From IMG/VR virus record IMGVR_UViG_3300038701_001457, positions 1 to 26,117 of that record: a stretch of DNA of 26,117 bases. The stretch is one strand, 5' to 3'. Position 1 is the stretch's first letter, and each line of letters starts with the position of its first letter. Shown one piece after another: positions 23,139-26,117 of this stretch. This stretch comes from a virus. The position numbers were made by a program, and so were the translations under genes. The notes under the pieces are model-generated. The model had not been told where the DNA came from and did no database searches. It saw nothing but the letters and a program-made list of their open reading frames with translations.

Positions 23139-24526
23139 TACGCGGCCTCCGTTTTGATCCAATGGGGAAAGGCAAGATCAAGCGGGCGCTCGTATTTGAC
23201 ACGGCGAGCCGCAACGGACTGAGCCTTGCGCATGGCGTCGGCCATGCGTCGCTTCATCTCGTCGTGCTTCTTGCCCTTAAGGTTTACAGCGTCCCAAATT
23301 GACCGCTCAGTGTCAGCGATTACGATATCATTGCGGACGCGCTGGTTCTGGCCGAAACGATGCGAGCGCCGTACGGCCTGATAATGCTGCTCATATGAAA
23401 AGCTAATCGAGGCAAACACGGCATGGGCGCAGTGCTGCCAGTTTACGCCAAACCCAGCCAGCTTCGGCTTGGTGACGATGCAGCGGATTTCGCCATCCGC
23501 GAACGCCAGCAAGCGCCGCTCTTTTTCATCCGGATCAAGTGAGCCGTGAATCTCGACCGCGCCAGGAATTAGCTCGGCAAGGCGCGCGCTTTCATCGTTT
23601 GTCTCACACCAGACTGTTACTGGCTTATCGTGCGTCGCCAGATCAGCAGCAATCTTGCACCGGGCTTCTAGCGTCAACCGCTTCTCTTGGTGGAAGCTGG
23701 TCGCGCTCATTTCGGGGATGCGAAACAAAAACTCACCGCTATCCTCTGTCCGATCAGCCGTGACTTCATGGACTTGACGGTTAATGTCGGGCAGGACATA
23801 GCCCGCGTCGTCGCCGCCAAGGTCAGAGGGAAGCGTGGCGCACCGCGACCAGCTTGCAACCCATGACCAAAAGTCTTCGACCGCATGGCCCTTCAGCCGC
23901 CATTCCTGCGAAGCCGTCGCGGTATCGTTCACAAACCACTTCGAAAGCATTTCCTGCTGGCGCATGACGCCCAGGAACTCCGCGTGGTTGCCAAGCTCCA
24001 TATGATCGTTCGGGCTTGGCGTCGCGGTTGCAGCGAGCTTGTATGGCGTATCATGAAATGTGGCCATTAGGTCATTACGGGTCCGGCCCGCAAAGCTTTT
24101 TAAAATTGAGCTTTCATCTAGCACTACCGCGCCAAACGCATCCGGGTCTAGCTTCTTAAGGCGCTCATAGTTGGCGACCATGACGCCCGCGCCGACTTCG
24201 GATTGCTCGCGAATTTGGCGAGCGTCGATCCCGAACTTTTGACCCTCGCGGACCATCTGCCCAGCCACAGCGAGCGGCGTAAGGATAAGAGAAGGCTTGC
24301 CGGTTTCCTCAGCGCACTGGCGCGCAAACTCAAGCTCAATAAAGCTCTTGCCTAAGCCGGTATCAAGAAACGCCGCAGACTTGCCGCGCTCAAGAGCAAA
24401 GCGAATTACTGCGTCCTGATGCGCTTTTGCCATAGGATTTATGGGATGCGGATCGAACCCCTGTTTTGCCGTTTCAACAGCACGCGAGGCAATGAACGCG
24501 CGGTAATCTTCAAGCGAATAGCTCAT
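23138..24526 (-). CDS. SNF2-type superfamily 2 helicase/ATPase
   Basis: A 462-residue protein with an ATGA overlap. The motifs are AHQDAVIRFALERG (Q-like), motif I FLDTGLGKSF at 53-62, motif II VLDESSIL at 135-142 (DESS in place of DEAH), motif III ATATPSPND at 166-174, motif V TKPKLAGFGVNWQ from 352 and motif VI QAVRRSHRFGQNQ at 383-395. RxHRxGQ is diagnostic of SNF2 enzymes. Such proteins are common in the replication blocks of phages infecting alphaproteobacteria. They translocate on duplex DNA and could remodel protein-DNA complexes during replication or recombination. Its coupling to the methyltransferase suggests joint action but does not prove it. Confidence 0.9.
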   Translation of the reverse strand: MSYSLEDYRAFIASRAVETAKQGFDPHPINPMAKAHQDAVIRFALERGKSAAFLDTGLGKSFIELEFARQCAEETGKPSLILTPLAVAGQMVREGQKFGIDARQIREQSEVGAGVMVANYERLKKLDPDAFGAVVLDESSILKSFAGRTRNDLMATFHDTPYKLAATATPSPNDHMELGNHAEFLGVMRQQEMLSKWFVNDTATASQEWRLKGHAVEDFWSWVASWSRCATLPSDLGGDDAGYVLPDINRQVHEVTADRTEDSGEFLFRIPEMSATSFHQEKRLTLEARCKIAADLATHDKPVTVWCETNDESARLAELIPGAVEIHGSLDPDEKERRLLAFADGEIRCIVTKPKLAGFGVNWQHCAHAVFASISFSYEQHYQAVRRSHRFGQNQRVRNDIVIADTERSIWDAVNLKGKKHDEMKRRMADAMRKAQSVAARRVKYERPLDLAFPHWIKTEAA

Positions 24527-24708
24527 TTGGAACCCCCATCGAAAAAGTCGCGCTGCACCTGCTTGGCGTAATCCATGACAGCGTTGATCGCGTCGGTGCG
24601 GTCCTTTTGAGCAACGCGCTTACCGTAGTCGTGCGCGATATTGGCCGGATGCTCACCAGCCAGCACGCGGGATGCTATGGCTTCCTGTTGGGTGTCTGTG
24701 AGGGTCAT
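24523..24708 (-). CDS. Small HTH-like protein
   Basis: A 61-residue protein with ATGA overlaps on both sides. The N-terminal half (TLTDTQQEAIASRVLAGEHP, then ANIAHDYGKRVAQKDRTDAI) looks like a short helix-turn-helix without a wing. The C-terminus is helical (AVMDYAKQVQRDFFDGG). It could be a DNA-binding accessory of the helicase or an early regulator. Family not identified. Confidence 0.6.
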   Translation of the reverse strand: MTLTDTQQEAIASRVLAGEHPANIAHDYGKRVAQKDRTDAINAVMDYAKQVQRDFFDGGSK

Positions 24709-24875
24709 ACGCTTGCATCCGTGTACGCGGCCCAGCGCGGCGGTTTGACACCGTCCCGGTCCATGCTGTCTGCCATCGCACGGGCCACGGCGCGGATATG
24801 CTCGCGGCGACGCTTGGCCTTCTGGCCCTTCGGGGCAATGCGCTCGGCTTGGCGGGCTTTCATGACCTCATTCAT
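24705..24875 (-). CDS. Small basic hypothetical protein
   Basis: ATG at 24875 (MNEVMKARQAERIAPKGQKA), 56 residues, has GGGGTGA upstream and overlaps the regulator stop by 8 nt; the longer frame to 24908 is rejected. The centre is strongly basic (PKGQKAKRRREHIRAVARAM), followed by RWAAYTDASV. It may bind nucleic acid. No family is recognised. Confidence 0.55.
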   Translation of the reverse strand: MNEVMKARQAERIAPKGQKAKRRREHIRAVARAMADSMDRDGVKPPRWAAYTDASV

Positions 24876-25065
24876 CGCAATCACCCCAGGCTGACACCGG
24901 AACCGCACCGCGCGTTACGCGGCTCATCTTCCGGCGCATGTGATACTTTGGCCGCGCCTTACCGTGCCGCCATTTATGAACGGTTGAGGGACCGACCCCG
25001 ACCCGTTCAGCGAACTCTGCCAGCGTTAGCCGGTTAGAGTGGAGATATATGTCCAGCTTGTCCAT
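24868..25065 (-). CDS. Cro/CI-like HTH regulator
   Basis: A 65-residue protein with a XRE-type helix-turn-helix at residues 13-38 (TLAEFAERVGVGPSTVHKWR, then HGKARPKY). It lies first in the leftward early operon and opposite to the rightward genes, as Cro or a repressor would. The ATG at 25065 has no ribosome site. Instead a perfect TATAAT ends 4 nt before it, so the mRNA may be leaderless, as lambda cI from PRM is. An AT-rich region with an inverted repeat lies upstream and may be its operator. It lacks a C-terminal oligomerisation domain, so it is more Cro-like than CI-like. Confidence 0.8.
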   Translation of the reverse strand: MDKLDIYLHSNRLTLAEFAERVGVGPSTVHKWRHGKARPKYHMRRKMSRVTRGAVPVSAWGDCDE

Positions 25066-25069
25066 GCGG

Positions 25070-25075
25070 ATTATA
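25070..25075 (-). promoter_or_regulatory. Consensus -10 box for the leftward early operon
   Basis: TATAAT on the minus strand ends 4 nt before the regulator ATG, placing the transcription start at or near the A of the ATG. No good -35 lies at 17 nt; TTGCGG is 20 nt upstream. The lack of a Shine-Dalgarno fits leaderless translation. Confidence 0.5.
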
Positions 25076-25097
25076 CTGCATCAAAATAATTTTCTCC

Positions 25098-25118
25098 GCA
25101 AGCTAATTTTTTTCTTGC
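25098..25118. promoter_or_regulatory. Inverted repeat, candidate operator
   Basis: GCAAG and CTTGC arms with starts 16 bp apart, separated by CTAATTTTTTT, in the AT-rich gap between the divergent regulator and the pentapeptide-repeat gene. The right arm extends into TTGCAA, which could serve as a -35 for the rightward genes, though no clear -10 follows. Confidence 0.4.
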
Positions 25119-25158
25119 AATGCGTTTTATCGCGTGCCATTGTCTTTCTCAACAACAC

Positions 25159-25172
25159 GGGAGAGACACATG
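25159..25172 (+). promoter_or_regulatory. Ribosome-binding/start cassette, copy 1
   Basis: GGGAGAGACACATG supplies the Shine-Dalgarno and ATG of the pentapeptide-repeat gene. The same 14 bases start the next gene at 25632-25645. Confidence 0.7.
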
Positions 25173-25631
25173 CAGTTTACCATTTACAACCGCTGGACCG
25201 ACGAGGCTCAGTTTACTGCCGAGATTGATTGCGCCGAAGATGCGCCGTATTCTGTCAAAGTTGGGCTCGCTGTTAGGTGGGGCGTTGAAAACGGTGCCGA
25301 CCTGAGCGGTGCCGTCCTGAGCCGTGCCGTCCTGACCGATGCCGTCCTGACCGATGCCGTCCTGACCGATGCCAATGGCGTGGCGCACAAGATCAAGCGC
25401 CTGATTGCCAGCGTAGAGCGCCTCAGCGACGAATATCGTGCCCATGTCCTCGAAACCCAATCTGGCGAGATTGTCGGAAAGTGGGGCTGCCGCACCATGA
25501 CGCTGGCGGATTTTGCCGCGCGCGCTGAAGCCTATGGCGACCTCGACAAGCGCGCTGAAACCCTCAACATTATCGCATTTGTGCGCGCCGAGGCCGAGCG
25601 CCTTGGCGTTGGCAAAGCGCAAGGCGCGTAA
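25170..25631 (+). CDS. Pentapeptide-repeat protein
   Basis: ATG at 25170 (MQFTIYNRWTDEAQFTAEID) follows GGGAGAG, giving 153 residues; the frame to 25134 has no ribosome site. Residues 1-40 are a short alpha/beta head. Residues 43-67 hold five A[DV]LxX pentapeptides (ADLSG, AVLSR, AVLTD three times). The last 80 residues are a mixed domain with EYRAHVLETQSGEIVGKWGC and LADFAARAEAYGDLDKRAET, a layout known from small prophage pentapeptide proteins. Five repeats give only slightly more than one coil of a quadrilateral beta-helix, too short for a Qnr-like gyrase mimic. First gene of the rightward operon, hence probably expressed early. Function unknown. Confidence 0.7.
   Translation: MQFTIYNRWTDEAQFTAEIDCAEDAPYSVKVGLAVRWGVENGADLSGAVLSRAVLTDAVLTDAVLTDANGVAHKIKRLIASVERLSDEYRAHVLETQSGEIVGKWGCRTMTLADFAARAEAYGDLDKRAETLNIIAFVRAEAERLGVGKAQGA
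25296..25370 (+). repeat. 15-bp tandem repeat inside the pentapeptide gene
   Basis: Five in-frame 15-bp units; the last three (25326-25370) are identical GCCGTCCTGACCGAT. Identity at silent positions points to recent slippage or unequal recombination. Confidence 0.9.
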
Positions 25632-25642
25632 GGGAGAGACAC

Positions 25643-25963
25643 ATGGACAAACACGAACGCGAATACGACGGCTTCCGCCCTGGTCAGCTTGACACGGCGC
25701 GCGATGAAGCTGCAACCCTGCGCCAAGCTGCCGAGGATATCGGCGCAACCCTCGCCAAGCGCTTTGGGTTTATGGAGCGCAACGAGATCGAGATGTTTGC
25801 AGAAGCTCTTGTTGAGAGCTTGTGGCGCACCCTGCCTCTTGAGCAGTTGTCAGAAGACGACGTGCGCGAAGCGGTCGGCATATGCCCTCACCAGCACGCC
25901 CGTGACGCCATGTATGGCGCGTGGGAAGCGGCCTTCGCTGAACAGCACAAGGGGGCCGCGTGA
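25643..25963 (+). CDS. Hypothetical early protein
   Basis: A 106-residue protein with GGGAGAG before its ATG, starting 11 nt after the pentapeptide gene. It is acidic and helical (YDGFRPGQLDTARDEAATLR, NEIEMFAEALVESLWRTLPL, then VREAVGICPHQHARDAMYGA). No domain is recognised. Its end forms a TGATG overlap with the next small gene. Early rightward genes like this often act on host functions, but there is no direct evidence here. Confidence 0.6.
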   Translation: MDKHEREYDGFRPGQLDTARDEAATLRQAAEDIGATLAKRFGFMERNEIEMFAEALVESLWRTLPLEQLSEDDVREAVGICPHQHARDAMYGAWEAAFAEQHKGAA

Positions 25964-26070
25964 TGGCCCGCCGCATCCTCTCCACCCTTTCAGAGCTTTG
26001 TCACTTCGGCCTGTTCATGGCCGCGCTGGCGCTCTGCTTCACCGTTGCTATCGCTGTAGGAGCGTTTTGA
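25963..26070 (+). CDS. Small single-pass membrane protein
   Basis: A 35-residue frame whose ATG overlaps the preceding stop (TGATG). A basic MARRILSTLSELCH is followed by a hydrophobic helix (FGLFMAALALCFTVAIAVGA), so one membrane segment is expected with the N-terminus inside. It is too short for a classical holin. It may be a host-interaction or superinfection protein. Coding is supported by the coupling and the clean hydrophobic helix. Confidence 0.5.
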   Translation: MARRILSTLSELCHFGLFMAALALCFTVAIAVGAF

Positions 26071-26071
26071 T

Positions 26072-26117
26072 ATGACCAAATCCGCCGAGATTAAAGAGCT
26101 GGCCGAACGCATTAAGC
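26072..26117 (+). CDS. Partial gene running off the right edge
   Basis: ATG at 26072 with AGGAG 9 nt upstream, reading MTKSAEIKELAERIK to the edge. Only the first 15 residues are visible (charged helix), so function cannot be assessed. Confidence 0.5.
   Translation, partial: MTKSAEIKELAERIK

Noticed and set aside
25296-25370. CRISPR-like array
   Set aside because: The 15-bp units are contiguous with no spacers and encode pentapeptides in frame.
25170-25631. Qnr-type gyrase-protecting pentapeptide protein
   Set aside because: Only five pentapeptides are present, too few to mimic DNA in the way known for Qnr/MfpA.

Overview
The window is part of a tailed-phage genome (podovirus type, P22-like virion), either a free phage or a prophage, and its host is most likely an alphaproteobacterium. 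The main host clue is a GcrA-family gene at 20984-21733. GcrA is an alphaproteobacterial sigma70-associated cell-cycle regulator that reads methylated GANTC. By eye the base composition is moderately GC-rich and even. No integrase, DNA polymerase, primase, lysis gene or tRNA was found, so the genome continues past both ends.

Right end, 25066-26117, plus strand: an AT-rich divergent control region is followed by four small rightward genes. These are a pentapeptide-repeat protein with a 15-bp tandem repeat, a hypothetical gene, a 35-residue membrane protein and a gene cut by the window edge.

Early and replication block, 25065 down to 17834, minus strand: the genes are tightly packed, mostly with ATGA, TGATG or TAATG stop/start overlaps. 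In transcription order they are a Cro/CI-like HTH regulator (possibly leaderless), two small genes, a SNF2-type helicase, a beta-class DNA methyltransferase, an HNH endonuclease, a GcrA-like regulator with a duplicated DNA-binding segment, a small HTH protein, a DnaB-like helicase, a replication-initiator-like protein, and two small genes. The initiator gene carries an iteron array inside its coding sequence, as lambda O carries ori. The last small gene has an arginine/lysine-rich N-terminus.

Junction, 16864-17833: about 970 bases have no convincing gene. Read on the minus strand there is a sigma70-like promoter (TTGACA, 17 bp, CTAATG), about 750 nt rich in hairpins, then an intrinsic terminator at 17022-17054, and the late operon begins about 160 nt further on. 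This resembles the pR'-tR' late switch of lambda. The gene just upstream, with its basic N-terminus, sits where a late antiterminator would be expected.

Late block, 16863 down to 1, minus strand: two beta-rich proteins and a small gene come first. TerS, TerL, portal, a sulfotransferase-like protein with an AT-hook, scaffold, N4-gp56-type capsid, a likely decoration protein, gp4-like adaptor, gp10-like tail hub, two tail proteins, a GNAT-like protein, three ejection proteins and a beta-helix tailspike (cut by the left edge) follow. The order closely matches P22, with a different capsid family and inserted accessory genes.

The best candidates for something undescribed are the junction with its possible antitermination circuit, the tandem-HTH GcrA beside a DNA methyltransferase, the intragenic origin, and the AT-hook/sulfotransferase-like protein in the head operon.
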